Below, one piece after another: positions 23,163 to 29,901 of a stretch of 53,845 nt of DNA (the stretch's first letter is position 1; each line of letters begins with the position of its first letter). Below the pieces are notes generated by a model that ran no database searches, was not told where the DNA came from, and worked only from the letters and a program-made list of their open reading frames with translations. Origin of the DNA: a virus; the IMG/VR virus record IMGVR_UViG_3300032288_000426, positions 1 to 53,845 of that record; one strand, 5' to 3'. Made by a program: the position numbers and the translations under genes.

Positions 23163-23456
23163 TTAAAATATTTTTTCTTCTTGCTCAAGTGGCAACCCAT
23201 CGGTCAGCAGGCGCTGGATGGTGATGTTCAGAGCGTCGAGCTCGTCCATCTTGCGGATAGCCCACGCCCGCTTGTTCCCATGCCAGCCCATCATTGACCC
23301 TTGGTGGCAGTCATAGCAGAGCGCTACAGTGGTGTACTGCTGGCCTTGATTGATGTGGTGGGCAGAGCTCGGCGGCGGAGCATTGCAGACACTGCAGGGC
23401 AGGCTCTTCACCCGTGCCAGATGCTTGCGATCAGCCGCCGTCAGTTTGTTGTTCAT
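23163..23456 (-). CDS. HNH-type nuclease, Ref-like (RecA-dependent nuclease family)
   Basis: A 97-aa protein with CSVC (C21, C24), AHHINQGQ (H33 H34), CYDCHQGSMMGWHG (C47, C50, H51, H59). This arrangement of zinc ligands plus catalytic His residues is that of phage Ref-type HNH nucleases, which cut DNA at RecA filaments in P1. It lies with other recombination genes. The start overlaps the 110-aa gene stop by 4 bases. Confidence 0.8.
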   Translation of the reverse strand: MNNKLTAADRKHLARVKSLPCSVCNAPPPSSAHHINQGQQYTTVALCYDCHQGSMMGWHGNKRAWAIRKMDELDALNITIQRLLTDGLPLEQEEKIF

Positions 23457-23785
23457 AGGGTGACTTTGCCCTCAACCCGATTGGTGGCCTCCTGAGATCG
23501 CCAGACCTCAACCCTAGCCTGTGCTGCCACCATGTCCCAACGGAGCTTCTCTTCGGCCTCTACGGCCTCCCTAAGCCCCTCTAGTAGCTGGACATACTCC
23601 GGGTGACTGTACGCCTCACGCTCCTGCGCATTGACAGCAGTCTCCATCGACCGCTTCATCAGAATTGCTTTCAAGCTCTTGCGGTACTCTTCCATGTAGA
23701 TACGGTCAGCCTTGGCCTTGGCATAAAACTTCCCATTGTCCCGGATGTAATCGACCGCCCGGTGCGGATCAATATCACGTTCCAT
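23453..23785 (-). CDS. Conserved helical phage protein beside the Ref-like nuclease
   Basis: A 110-aa protein, almost all helix (MERDIDPHRAVDYIRDNGKF, NAQEREAYSHPEYVQLLEGL, AAQARVEVWRSQEATNR). I recognise this family (MERDIDPHKAVDYI...) as recurrent in phage recombination regions. Its function is unknown. The ATG lies behind GGGGG and inside the end of the upstream zinc-ribbon frame. Confidence 0.8.
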   Translation of the reverse strand: MERDIDPHRAVDYIRDNGKFYAKAKADRIYMEEYRKSLKAILMKRSMETAVNAQEREAYSHPEYVQLLEGLREAVEAEEKLRWDMVAAQARVEVWRSQEATNRVEGKVTL

Positions 23786-23945
23786 TGAATTCCCCCTTCA
23801 ATTCCATCTTTAATCGGCAGTCGCCACACACCCAGCGTTGACGCATGCCGTTCTCAATCAGCTTGTACCCGCCGTTCTTTGTCGGCTTCCTTACCCTGCA
23901 ATTGGTGCACAACCTCGGTTCCGATGCTACGTTCTTCAACGACAC
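23775..23945 (-). CDS. Small zinc-ribbon protein, GTG start, overlapping the HTH gene
   Basis: A 56-aa frame from the GTG at 23943-23945: MSLKNVASEP, then CTNC (C13, C16) and WVCGDC (C40, C43), a four-cysteine zinc ribbon with 23 residues between the pairs. It overlaps the end of the HTH gene (to 23854) in another frame and the start of the 110-aa gene. The cysteine pattern is not expected by chance, but the GTG start has no clear SD. Confidence 0.6.
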   Translation of the reverse strand: MSLKNVASEPRLCTNCRVRKPTKNGGYKLIENGMRQRWVCGDCRLKMELKGEFNGT

Positions 23946-24057
23946 GATTGACTATCCTCCTCACCTGCCCTTTGTCCATTTTGTTTTTCTTTGCAATTGC
24001 GCCGATGGACTCGCCGCGCATAAATGCCTGATAGATCTCAGTGTCTAGTGCTTGCAC
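23854..24057 (-). CDS. Small helix-turn-helix protein
   Basis: A 67-aa protein. Residues 8-40 (IYQAFMRGESIGAIAKKNKM, then DKGQVRRIVNRVVEE) form a typical homeodomain-like HTH, and the C-terminus is basic and polar. It overlaps the 61-aa gene start by 20 bases. Probably a regulator or a recombination accessory protein. Confidence 0.7.
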   Translation of the reverse strand: MQALDTEIYQAFMRGESIGAIAKKNKMDKGQVRRIVNRVVEERSIGTEVVHQLQGKEADKERRVQAD

Positions 24058-24223
24058 CTCTGACCCCCATCATCATGTCGGCCATATCGAATGCAGCCTC
24101 AGCAATGAACCTACGGTTGTGTTCGCTTTCCAGTATCTCTGGGTCTACTGCAGCCATCAATCCCTGCAAAGCAAACGCAGCAAACGCACACCGCATCTGT
24201 TCTTCTGTGTCAAACATACTCAT
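24038..24223 (-). CDS. Small helical protein, unknown
   Basis: A 61-aa Met/Ala-rich helical protein (MSMFDTEEQMRCAFAAFALQ, then IAEAAFDMADMMMGVRG). Its ATG overlaps the RuvC-like gene stop, and its stop overlaps the HTH gene. No family recognised. Confidence 0.65.
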   Translation of the reverse strand: MSMFDTEEQMRCAFAAFALQGLMAAVDPEILESEHNRRFIAEAAFDMADMMMGVRGASTRH

Positions 24224-24681
24224 GAGAAAGTCCTCCTCGCATATTCCGCTATCAATAAAGCTTCAGCCTTGCCGTGATCCTTCTTCAGTAAAAGCTTCGC
24301 CTGTGGGAAAGCAATCCTCGCAGCAGCAAGTGATCTTTCTTTCTCTGAGTTCAGGCTCATGGCTTTTTTCCATACTTGAGGTATAACGTAAAACACCCGA
24401 TCAGCAGAGAGTTCAGCAACAGCGCCAATAGAACCAAAGGCACGCATAAAACGCCCACTGCTAACAAGCCCTTGTTTGGGCATGACGCCCACCTGCTCAA
24501 TACAGATCGCATAGTCATCTCCCGGAGGCACCATCCTTAGAATTAACTGCTTCAAGCTTCTTGCGTCAATCTTGTCACCAACAGACTCAATGTCCTCTGC
24601 AGCAATGAACCCACCGTTATGATCAATCGCCGCAATAGCCCCAGAACGAAGTCCGGGGTCAACACCAATCCAGATAGTCAT
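24220..24681 (-). CDS. RuvC-like Holliday junction resolvase
   Basis: A 153-aa protein starting MTIWIGVDPGLRSGA; this start gives an ATGA overlap with the upstream gene and removes a 20-residue non-conserved extension. Acidic residues at D8 (GVDPG), E62 (CIEQVG), D135 and E140 (KKDHGKAEALLIAEY) match the RuvC active-site order. It would resolve recombination or branched replication intermediates before packaging. Confidence 0.85.
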   Translation of the reverse strand: MTIWIGVDPGLRSGAIAAIDHNGGFIAAEDIESVGDKIDARSLKQLILRMVPPGDDYAICIEQVGVMPKQGLVSSGRFMRAFGSIGAVAELSADRVFYVIPQVWKKAMSLNSEKERSLAAARIAFPQAKLLLKKDHGKAEALLIAEYARRTFS

Positions 24682-24962
24682 TGCCGTTGTATAGGTATGC
24701 GATTGAGTATTGCATTGGCTGCATTCTTCAATGCCGTGCAAAGCTCACCTTCTTCTTCATCGTCTGCAAGCTTCATCACCAACTCAGCACACGCTTCACG
24801 CTCAATTCGAATGGCCGTCTTTGTGGTTTCAATTGCCACCGTCATGATCTCAGCCTTTGCCAGCACCAGAGCATCATCAAATTCTTTTTGTGTAAAGACC
24901 TGCACGGTGCCACTGCTTGCCAAGAACTGCTTTTGGAAGTTGCTTAACTCACTCATCTCCAA
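24678..24962 (-). CDS. Helical phage protein, unknown
   Basis: A 94-aa protein, mostly helical, with IEREACAEL in the middle, a motif shared by many small phage accessory proteins. The start is MEMSEL or the internal MSEL two residues later. Coupled to RuvC (ATGA). Function unknown. Confidence 0.65.
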   Translation of the reverse strand: MEMSELSNFQKQFLASSGTVQVFTQKEFDDALVLAKAEIMTVAIETTKTAIRIEREACAELVMKLADDEEEGELCTALKNAANAILNRIPIQRQ

Positions 24963-25144
24963 TCCCCTTTCTCACCTCTGTTGCCCTTCGCCCATTGATC
25001 CTTGACATCAGCCCTAAGCTTCTCGTCATTATGATTTTTTTCCCACATTCGCAGAAAGTCATGAGCTTTGTCTCGGTCTTTGATCCGCATTCGGATAACC
25101 TCTCGAACGAGAGAAGTCCATATCTCGGTTTGTACATCGTTCAA
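24953..25144 (-). CDS. Small charged helical protein coupled to the helicase
   Basis: A 63-aa protein (MNDVQTEIWTSLVREVIRMR, DRDKAHDFLRMWEKNH). The start overlaps the helicase stop (ATGA), and this frame is preferred over the alternative frame at 24949-25137, which lacks coupling and has chance-like Cys/Ser content. Could be a helicase-associated factor; no family recognised. Confidence 0.7.
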   Translation of the reverse strand: MNDVQTEIWTSLVREVIRMRIKDRDKAHDFLRMWEKNHNDEKLRADVKDQWAKGNRGEKGDWR

Positions 25145-26097
25145 AAATCACCTTTCTGATCAAACGCTAATGGTAGCCCATTAAACTTGTCGATGAACTG
25201 CTGACTGTCACCGTGAAAATAAAATTCAAACCACGGCTCACGCTCACCGTTTCGTTGCTTCTCGCACATCAGGTACGCATCAGGCGTCATTGGATCAACA
25301 TCCTCACCACGCTCCATGCTGTGCTGCTTTTTCTTATTGCGCCACAGAATCAGGACATTGTCCACCTGATCTGTGATTGATGACGAGCCACGGAGATCTG
25401 ACTTGCTCGGTCTTACCTCTTCGCTGGCAAGCTTTCTGATGTGATGCACCAGATGAATGTGAATGTCCTGATCACGAGCAATCGCTGTCAGCTTGTCCAC
25501 AAAGTTCTTCTGCTCGTTGTAGCTGTCTTCGCCCGGCACGCACTTCATCAGGCTGTCAACGAATACATGCTGCACACCTAGCTTAGTCGCGCAATGGTGG
25601 CAGACCGCCTCGATCATCTGAGCATTGACCGTGCCCTGCTGGTCGTACAGGTACAGCTTCTTGTCTACAAAGATCTTGAACCTGCCATAGGCGTCCCGCT
25701 TCTGTGAATCAGGCGTCTGGACGTAGTTGTTGGACTCCAGAGACTTCCCGGCAAACTGCCTAATCATCCGCTTCAAGGTGATCTTCGGCTTCATCTCAAA
25801 GCTAGCTATGCAGATCTTCTGACCCTGCTTCATCAGACCCAAGGCAACCTGCCCGGTCATCAGGGACTTGCCCGAACCATTGCTGCCAGCCCACACCGTC
25901 ACCTCACCAGGTCGGAAGGCAAAGCTGTCCATCGTAGTGCTCCAAGGCAACAAAACAGATCTGTCCACCGGAGGGTTGACCAGTTCCTCTTCAAGCTCAT
26001 CCACCCAGACACGGGCTTCTTTGACCTTGGCCTCATGGTCAGTCATCGCCAGATAGGCGTCGAAGTCAATATCGTCATCACTCAGGTACATAGCCAT
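25141..26097 (-). CDS. DnaB-type replicative helicase (RecA-like core only)
   Basis: A 318-aa protein. Walker A GSNGSGKS (71-78), H1a SFEM (E101), Walker B HVFVD (177-181), IHLVHHIRK (214-222) and the DnaB-type arginine-finger region SDLRGSSSITDQ then NVLILWRN (233-253) are all present. It lacks an N-terminal primase or DnaB linker domain, so it resembles a stand-alone helicase core such as the C-terminal half of T7 gp4. It would unwind DNA at the fork. The start is either of two in-frame ATGs (MAM). Confidence 0.9.
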   Translation of the reverse strand: MAMYLSDDDIDFDAYLAMTDHEAKVKEARVWVDELEEELVNPPVDRSVLLPWSTTMDSFAFRPGEVTVWAGSNGSGKSLMTGQVALGLMKQGQKICIASFEMKPKITLKRMIRQFAGKSLESNNYVQTPDSQKRDAYGRFKIFVDKKLYLYDQQGTVNAQMIEAVCHHCATKLGVQHVFVDSLMKCVPGEDSYNEQKNFVDKLTAIARDQDIHIHLVHHIRKLASEEVRPSKSDLRGSSSITDQVDNVLILWRNKKKQHSMERGEDVDPMTPDAYLMCEKQRNGEREPWFEFYFHGDSQQFIDKFNGLPLAFDQKGDF

Positions 26098-26422
26098 CCC
26101 ATTCTCCGCTTTCGCTATCGATTATCAAATCACCACAAACGGTGATCACCCTTCCTGCTGCCGCCCGTCTTAAAGCATCGTGCAGCTTCTTTGCAACTTT
26201 GTAATCACTGCACCCAGATACATGAACCGTAAGACCCACCACAAACCGCAGATCCAGTACCTCCGGGTTCTCGGTCGGCAGGATCTCGATCTCCGGGTAA
26301 GGCAGGGTGTCTAACGCCAGATGCCAAGTCATGCAGTCAGGAGACCGTCTGTGGCTTATCCAGACGCCCTGTGGGCGCTTTTTTTCGCGCCGGAGGGTCA
26401 GGAGTGCTTGATGACCCCTCAT
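26078..26422 (-). CDS. Conserved phage protein between replication genes
   Basis: A 114-aa protein. It has LRREKKRPQGVWISHRR at the start and DLRFVVGLTVHVSGCSDYKV in the middle, followed by a helix and CGDLIIDSESGEWD. The ATG at 26420-26422 overlaps the DUF1376 gene stop (ATGA) and the end overlaps the helicase start by 20 bases. I recall this as a recurrent phage protein of unknown function. Confidence 0.7.
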   Translation of the reverse strand: MRGHQALLTLRREKKRPQGVWISHRRSPDCMTWHLALDTLPYPEIEILPTENPEVLDLRFVVGLTVHVSGCSDYKVAKKLHDALRRAAAGRVITVCGDLIIDSESGEWDGYVPE

Positions 26423-27087
26423 GCGCCTGTAGCCCGCTTTGGAGCCCAGTCGGGTACTGCTGTCGGTTTGGCGGCAGCTTTAGTTCCACCACCAGCCTTT
26501 TCGTTACGAACCCAGTTTCGCCACGTTGCATCCCAGTCAAGCTTTACGCCCTTCGTGCCGGGCTGCGCAATCCAGAAGTCTCTAAAGCGGTCAGCAACCG
26601 CCTTTGGGTTTAGGTCAGGCCGCTCCGTTTTGCAAAACGCTGTTTGGTCTTCCGCCGGAACCCAGTCAGCAGGCAGTCGAGTTCCACGAGACTGCTTTGG
26701 TTTTGCCTCTACATTGGTTATTGGTTCTTGGTTATTGGTTGGTTGAACGTCCGTTGAACGGGCGTTGCTCCTGCGTTGAGCGGATGCCTTACCGGCTCTT
26801 GATGCTTGTTGTTTTTTAGCTTGGAAATGCTCAATTTCCCGATCCGCCCGACGGCTGACCCAGCCATCATCCGTGAGCTCAAAGAACTCCTCAAGCACCG
26901 CTTTTACTTCAGTTTCATGGTCACGCATGTTGATCTGACGAGCAACGGACGTTACACCGGCGTTCAACGGGCGCTCTTGCAAATAGTACGCATCAAGAAG
27001 CCTGCGGTATGCAAGATCCTCAAGCAAATTTAAATGTCTGGTATGGCTGGCGTAGTCGCCAATGTTGAATTGGTAATAATGCATCAT
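26419..27087 (-). CDS. DUF1376-type replication protein
   Basis: A 222-aa protein. The N-terminal 90 residues (HYYQFNIGDYASHTRHLNLL, EDLAYRRLLDAYY) are the DUF1376 winged-helix family. A Gln/Ser/Asn linker follows, then a C-terminal helical region (ADRFRDFWIAQPGTKGVKLD, WRNWVRNEKAG) resembling DnaT or phage replisome-organiser ends. Lying just before the helicase, it is the likely origin-binding or helicase-loading factor. GTGAGG precedes the start. Confidence 0.8.
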   Translation of the reverse strand: MMHYYQFNIGDYASHTRHLNLLEDLAYRRLLDAYYLQERPLNAGVTSVARQINMRDHETEVKAVLEEFFELTDDGWVSRRADREIEHFQAKKQQASRAGKASAQRRSNARSTDVQPTNNQEPITNVEAKPKQSRGTRLPADWVPAEDQTAFCKTERPDLNPKAVADRFRDFWIAQPGTKGVKLDWDATWRNWVRNEKAGGGTKAAAKPTAVPDWAPKRATGA

Positions 27088-27186
27088 AGCCTCACGTTAT
27101 TGGCTCGTTACAAAATAGGTGGGACGCAGCAGGCCGGTAACGAATCGGCTTTTCAGGAGCTACCCTAGCTGTTCCCGTTAATCATA
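27088..27186. other. Short intergenic region, no gene seen
   Basis: A 99-base gap between the DUF1376 and Cro-like genes. It has no long frame on either strand. Weak inverted repeats (CCGATTCGTTACCGG; AGCTACCCTAGCT) could hold regulatory structure or an origin, but no clear iterons or AT-rich stretch appear. Confidence 0.35.
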
Positions 27187-27387
27187 CTAGCCGAAAATGT
27201 CGGCACGCAAGGCTTTTCTGCTGACCTTGCCTTTTGTCATGCCGCTAATCGCCACAGCCAGTGCTGGGCTTGGCAACTCCTTGCCAGAGACGATCAACGA
27301 CAACCACGTTTTGCTAATGTTCAGGGCACGAGCCATAGCGGCCTTAGATCCCCGTGGCTGGGAAGAAAAGTATTCTTGTAGAGTCAT
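27187..27387 (-). CDS. Cro-like repressor (YdaS-type HTH)
   Basis: A 66-aa protein starting MTLQEYFSSQPRGSKAAMAR with AAGGA before the ATG; a longer frame to 27411 is not supported. SKAAMARALNISKTWLSLI forms the HTH recognition helix, as in YdaS/Cro proteins. It is encoded leftward from a promoter that is divergent from the rightward early operon, the standard regulatory arrangement. Confidence 0.8.
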   Translation of the reverse strand: MTLQEYFSSQPRGSKAAMARALNISKTWLSLIVSGKELPSPALAVAISGMTKGKVSRKALRADIFG

Positions 27388-27410
27388 AGTGAATCCTTGT
27401 TGAATGCCCA

Positions 27411-27439
27411 ATTACACCACGATAAAAAAAATTGCGCAA
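27411..27439 (-). promoter_or_regulatory. Leftward promoter for the Cro-like gene
   Basis: The minus strand has -35 TTGCGC (27434-27439), a 17-base A/T-rich spacer and -10 TGTAAT (27411-27416). The start would fall near 27404, giving a short leader to the SD and ATG at 27387. Confidence 0.6.
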
Positions 27440-27443
27440 GAAC

Positions 27444-27473
27444 TTGTAATGCACAATTAAATGTTGTATTGTG
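27444..27473 (+). promoter_or_regulatory. Rightward early promoter with overlapping inverted-repeat operator
   Basis: The plus strand has -35 TTGTAA (27444-27449), a 17-base spacer and -10 TATTGT (27467-27472). The 22-bp inverted repeat CACAAT-N10-ATTGTG (27452-27473) overlaps the spacer and the -10 box, so a bound Cro-like dimer would block rightward transcription. CAAGAACTTG just upstream is a second small palindrome. Confidence 0.6.
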
Positions 27474-27499
27474 TGAATACTTAACTGGAGGTTACACAA

Positions 27500-27727
27500 A
27501 TGGAAGACGGCGAAAAGAAAATCACCCCATACCGCACTTCGACAGGAATCATGATCGGGCAGTTCTATGAGCGACGCCAACCCATGGAGTACACGCGTGA
27601 CATGGGGTTGATACAGGTTGCTCTGATCAGTGATCAAAACTTTTTGCGCAAGTTCTGGCTCAAGAATGTGGCTTACGTTGTAAGCGTTGTAGTCGCTATT
27701 GTGTCTCTTGCCATCTTTACAAAATGA
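27500..27727 (+). CDS. Small single-span membrane protein
   Basis: A 75-aa protein, first gene of the rightward operon. A polar N-terminal domain precedes one transmembrane helix at 55-73 (KNVAYVVSVVVAIVSLAIF). TGGAGG precedes the ATG. Function unknown; early membrane proteins often protect the infected cell or block superinfection. Confidence 0.7.
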   Translation: MEDGEKKITPYRTSTGIMIGQFYERRQPMEYTRDMGLIQVALISDQNFLRKFWLKNVAYVVSVVVAIVSLAIFTK

Positions 27728-27822
27728 TGACGTTCGGCATCCTTCTGATAGGCGCTGGTCTTTGCCTGCTGGTGATTGCCATATCACTGGGCATCTACCT
27801 GATGATGGGAGATGAGGAATGA
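27727..27822 (+). CDS. Membrane micropeptide, 31 aa
   Basis: MTFGILLIGAGLCLLVIAIS then LGIYLMMGDEE: a single transmembrane helix with an acidic end. ATGA overlaps at both ends couple it to the preceding and following genes. Too short for routine gene finding but strongly supported by the coupling. Confidence 0.6.
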   Translation: MTFGILLIGAGLCLLVIAISLGIYLMMGDEE

Positions 27823-28001
27823 AGCCGCCTGAAATCATAGCCGTCGCCTTTTACATAGCCATAGCCATGTTCACTCTGTACTACGGCAGCAGGGTCATGT
27901 TGGAAGAGCCAAAGCTACCTTGTGGGGTGGCAGAGATCAGCCCTGACTTTGACAGCAAGCACAGGGAGCAGTGCAGACAGATGAGGGGGCATAAGTTATG
28001 A
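27819..28001 (+). CDS. Small membrane-anchored Cys-containing protein
   Basis: A 60-aa protein: N-terminal transmembrane helix (IIAVAFYIAIAMFTLYYG), then a polar tail with two cysteines (LPCGVAEISPDF and REQCRQMRGHKL). The CGVAEISPDF...EQC pattern recurs in small phage membrane proteins as I recall. Coupled to both neighbours (ATGA). Function unknown. Confidence 0.7.
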   Translation: MKPPEIIAVAFYIAIAMFTLYYGSRVMLEEPKLPCGVAEISPDFDSKHREQCRQMRGHKL

Positions 28002-28168
28002 ATGACAACGAAAAAATACAGCACGATGACTTTACGGCTTTACTGAGAGATGTACTGGAAACCAATCACGCCATAGTCAAACAAAATGCGCTGATCGTGC
28101 AGGCGCTGACAATGCCGCGACTTTTAGTAAAAGCTGATCCTGTATATAGCCCTTGGGATAAGTTATGA
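27998..28168 (+). CDS. Small helical protein, unknown
   Basis: A 56-aa protein (MNDNEKIQHDDFTALLRDVL, then ETNHAIVKQNALIVQALTMP) with a Leu/Ile-rich amphipathic helix suited to a coiled coil. ATGA overlaps at both ends. Below 60 aa and therefore missed by length-limited gene calls. Confidence 0.6.
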   Translation: MNDNEKIQHDDFTALLRDVLETNHAIVKQNALIVQALTMPRLLVKADPVYSPWDKL

Positions 28169-28404
28169 ACGAGATTGCTTTGTATAACTTGACGTTTGCC
28201 TTGCCTACCTGTGCGGTATGTAACAAGCCGGTGGAAAAGATGGACTCCATGTACCTGCCAGAGTATGACGGCAAGCTGTTTCGGGCGCACTGCCACGGAA
28301 AGACAGAGGATTACATTCTTGGCTCTTACACGATGCTGGATGCCACAGAGATTACGTTTGGCAAAGCGTTTACTGCGCCGCAATTAACAAGAGATGCGCC
28401 ATGA
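28165..28404 (+). CDS. Small Cys/His protein, possible zinc binding
   Basis: A 79-aa protein with C16xxC19 (CAVC) and H42-C43-H44 (AHCHG), which could bind one zinc. The rest is mixed beta/alpha. ATGA-coupled on both sides. Function unknown. Confidence 0.65.
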   Translation: MNEIALYNLTFALPTCAVCNKPVEKMDSMYLPEYDGKLFRAHCHGKTEDYILGSYTMLDATEITFGKAFTAPQLTRDAP

Positions 28405-28583
28405 CTGCTATCGGATTTTCCATGTTTATTACTGGTTGGCTATTGGTCAGAACCTATGGCTCACCTTATGAAAGCACCGAAACATACAATCTTGCCGACT
28501 GGGTTGGATTGCTTATGGTGATGATTGGCTTTGTTCTTGCAAACATTGGCGTATTTATAAAGCTATGGGAGTTCATGCCATGA
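28401..28583 (+). CDS. Two-helix small membrane protein
   Basis: A 60-aa protein with hydrophobic segments at 4-20 (IGFSMFITGWLLV) and 33-55 (DWVGLLMVMIGFVLANIGVF). Both ends are coupled by ATGA. Function unknown. Confidence 0.65.
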   Translation: MTAIGFSMFITGWLLVRTYGSPYESTETYNLADWVGLLMVMIGFVLANIGVFIKLWEFMP

Positions 28584-28882
28584 CTGACAAACAACCCGAA
28601 GCACTGCGGCTGGCTGATAGATTGGAAGCGGATGCTCAAGGTTTAAACCTTGGCGCTGAAGGTATGGGCTGGGAGCCAAGCGCAAACAATATGCACGATG
28701 CAGCGACCGAACTACGCCGCTTGCATGAGGTGAATGCTGAGTTGGTGGAGGCGCTGAAGTTGGCGCGAGAAGAAGCCGTTGGTTGGTATGACGATTCGCG
28801 TGGGTTTGATGCTAAACGTCCTCCAGCATGGCTAAAACCGATTGATGACGCCATTGCCAAAGCTACAGGAGAACAACAATGA
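28580..28882 (+). CDS. Conserved accessory protein with helical EALRLADRLE motif
   Basis: A 100-aa protein starting MTDKQPEALRLADRLEADAQ; the ATGA overlap with the previous stop fixes the start. AATELRRLHEVNAELVEALK is a coiled-coil segment, then AWLKPIDDAIAK. Common phage accessory family of unknown role. The DNA encoding LKPID recurs at the start of the next gene. Confidence 0.7.
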   Translation: MTDKQPEALRLADRLEADAQGLNLGAEGMGWEPSANNMHDAATELRRLHEVNAELVEALKLAREEAVGWYDDSRGFDAKRPPAWLKPIDDAIAKATGEQQ

Positions 28883-28900
28883 AGCTAAAACCGATTGATG
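28831..28900. repeat. 17-bp direct repeat at a gene junction
   Basis: gctaaaaccgattgatg occurs at 28831-28847 (end of the 100-aa gene) and 28884-28900 (start of the 53-aa gene), 53 bases apart. Both copies encode LKPID-type residues in frame. It may mark the boundary of a duplicated or inserted module. Confidence 0.6.
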
Positions 28901-29040
28901 GGCACAAATACTTTGTCCATCGGTACAAGTGGACGCATGAGGCTAAGCGCAAACAGTTTCTTCGTGCATTCAAGGAAGGCAAAGCAGTGTTGATACAAAG
29001 CACGAGAGATGGGTGGCTATATCAATGGGGTCAACAATGA
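28879..29040 (+). CDS. Small basic protein, unknown
   Basis: A 53-aa Lys/Arg-rich protein (HKYFVHRYKWTHEAKRKQFL) ending DGWLYQWGQQ. ATGA-coupled at both ends. Its start lies in the 17-bp repeat. Possibly DNA- or RNA-binding; no family recognised. Confidence 0.6.
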   Translation: MKLKPIDGHKYFVHRYKWTHEAKRKQFLRAFKEGKAVLIQSTRDGWLYQWGQQ

Positions 29041-29228
29041 CCATCACACTAACACGCGAGGAAGCGCAACAGGTGCTGGATGCGTTGGACAAGGTTTTTG
29101 ACCATAACGCTTGGGACTGTTGGCAAACAGCAGTTGATTTGCTCCGCGACCGACTCGCGCAGCCTGAACAAGAAATCGACATGAAGAAGTACCTTGCAAG
29201 CCCTAATCCTTGGAAGTTAATGCCATGA
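29037..29228 (+). CDS. Accessory protein, module ITLTREEAQQVLDA (first paralogue)
   Basis: A 63-aa protein starting MTITLTREEAQQVLDALDKV, with the ATGA start preferred over a longer frame. The first 15 residues are nearly identical to those of the gene at 29536, and RDRLAQPEQ follows as in neighbouring genes. Part of a mosaic accessory array. Function unknown. Confidence 0.7.
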   Translation: MTITLTREEAQQVLDALDKVFDHNAWDCWQTAVDLLRDRLAQPEQEIDMKKYLASPNPWKLMP

Positions 29229-29539
29229 CTGACCGAGAACTAATGCGACAGGCGGTGGTTGCGCTGGATTTAGCAATGCTGCATGGGGAATATCCGCAAG
29301 ACGCTGGCATATTCCGCGAAATAAGTAATGCGGCTAACGCCCTTAGCGCCCGACTCGCGCAGGAGACACCTTATGAAATAGGCCAGCGCCTGTACCAAGA
29401 AGGCAAAGGCATCTCTGACATACCGACTGCGGTTTATTCCGATAGGGATATTGCTGATGCCTTGCATGGGTATGAAACAGCCAGACGCGCTTTATACGAC
29501 ATGAACAAAGCAGCAGAACAGAATGGGGAGGAGTTGTGA
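29225..29539 (+). CDS. Accessory protein, unknown
   Basis: A 104-aa protein (MTDRELMRQAVVALDLAMLH) with ANALSARLAQETPYEIGQRL and a charged C-terminal helix. It uses the RLAQ linker also found in neighbours. The ATGA overlap at 29225 fixes the start. Function unknown. Confidence 0.7.
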   Translation: MTDRELMRQAVVALDLAMLHGEYPQDAGIFREISNAANALSARLAQETPYEIGQRLYQEGKGISDIPTAVYSDRDIADALHGYETARRALYDMNKAAEQNGEEL

Positions 29540-29901
29540 TTACCTTGACCAAAGAGGAAGCGCAGCAAGTGCTGGATGCCATGACAAGAATTAGATGGGC
29601 GGCAGGTGAGCGCGATAAGAAGAACCGAGTTCGTGATTTTGATGAAGCAATGGATGTCTCTGGTGAAGCAATCGAAACCCTCCGCGCCCGACTTAGCGCA
29701 CCTGAACCGGAGCCGGTGGCTGACAAGTATCTAATGGAAGTTGAATGCACAAAGTGCGGTGCAAAGCAGGATGGCATCTTGACCGTCAACGCCCCACCAC
29801 AGCGCGAATGGCAGGGGCTGACGGATGAAGAAGCCGCTGAACTTTGCCATGCGCCTATTGCAGTTATCGAAGCCAAACTAAAGGATAAGAACAGTGGATG
29901 A
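29536..29901 (+). CDS. Accessory protein, second ITLTKEEAQQVLDA paralogue with zinc-type CxxC
   Basis: A 121-aa protein from a GTG start (GTGA overlap). The N-terminal module ITLTKEEAQQVLDAMTR matches the gene at 29037, RARLSAPEPEP is a linker, C71xxC74 (CTKC) suggests a metal site, and the end module EWQGLTDEEAAEL / IEAKLKDKN matches the gene at 29894. It is a two-module fusion of pieces shared across the array. Confidence 0.7.
   Translation: MITLTKEEAQQVLDAMTRIRWAAGERDKKNRVRDFDEAMDVSGEAIETLRARLSAPEPEPVADKYLMEVECTKCGAKQDGILTVNAPPQREWQGLTDEEAAELCHAPIAVIEAKLKDKNSG

Noticed and set aside
24949-25137. Alternative 62-aa minus-strand frame beside the helicase gene
   Set aside because: The overlapping frame 24953-25144 has the ATGA coupling to the helicase and a natural helical composition; this frame has chance-like Ser/Cys/Arg content.
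27344-27838. 164-aa minus-strand frame across the rightward early promoter
   Set aside because: It crosses the divergent promoters, overlaps coupled plus-strand genes and the Cro start, and has chance-like composition.
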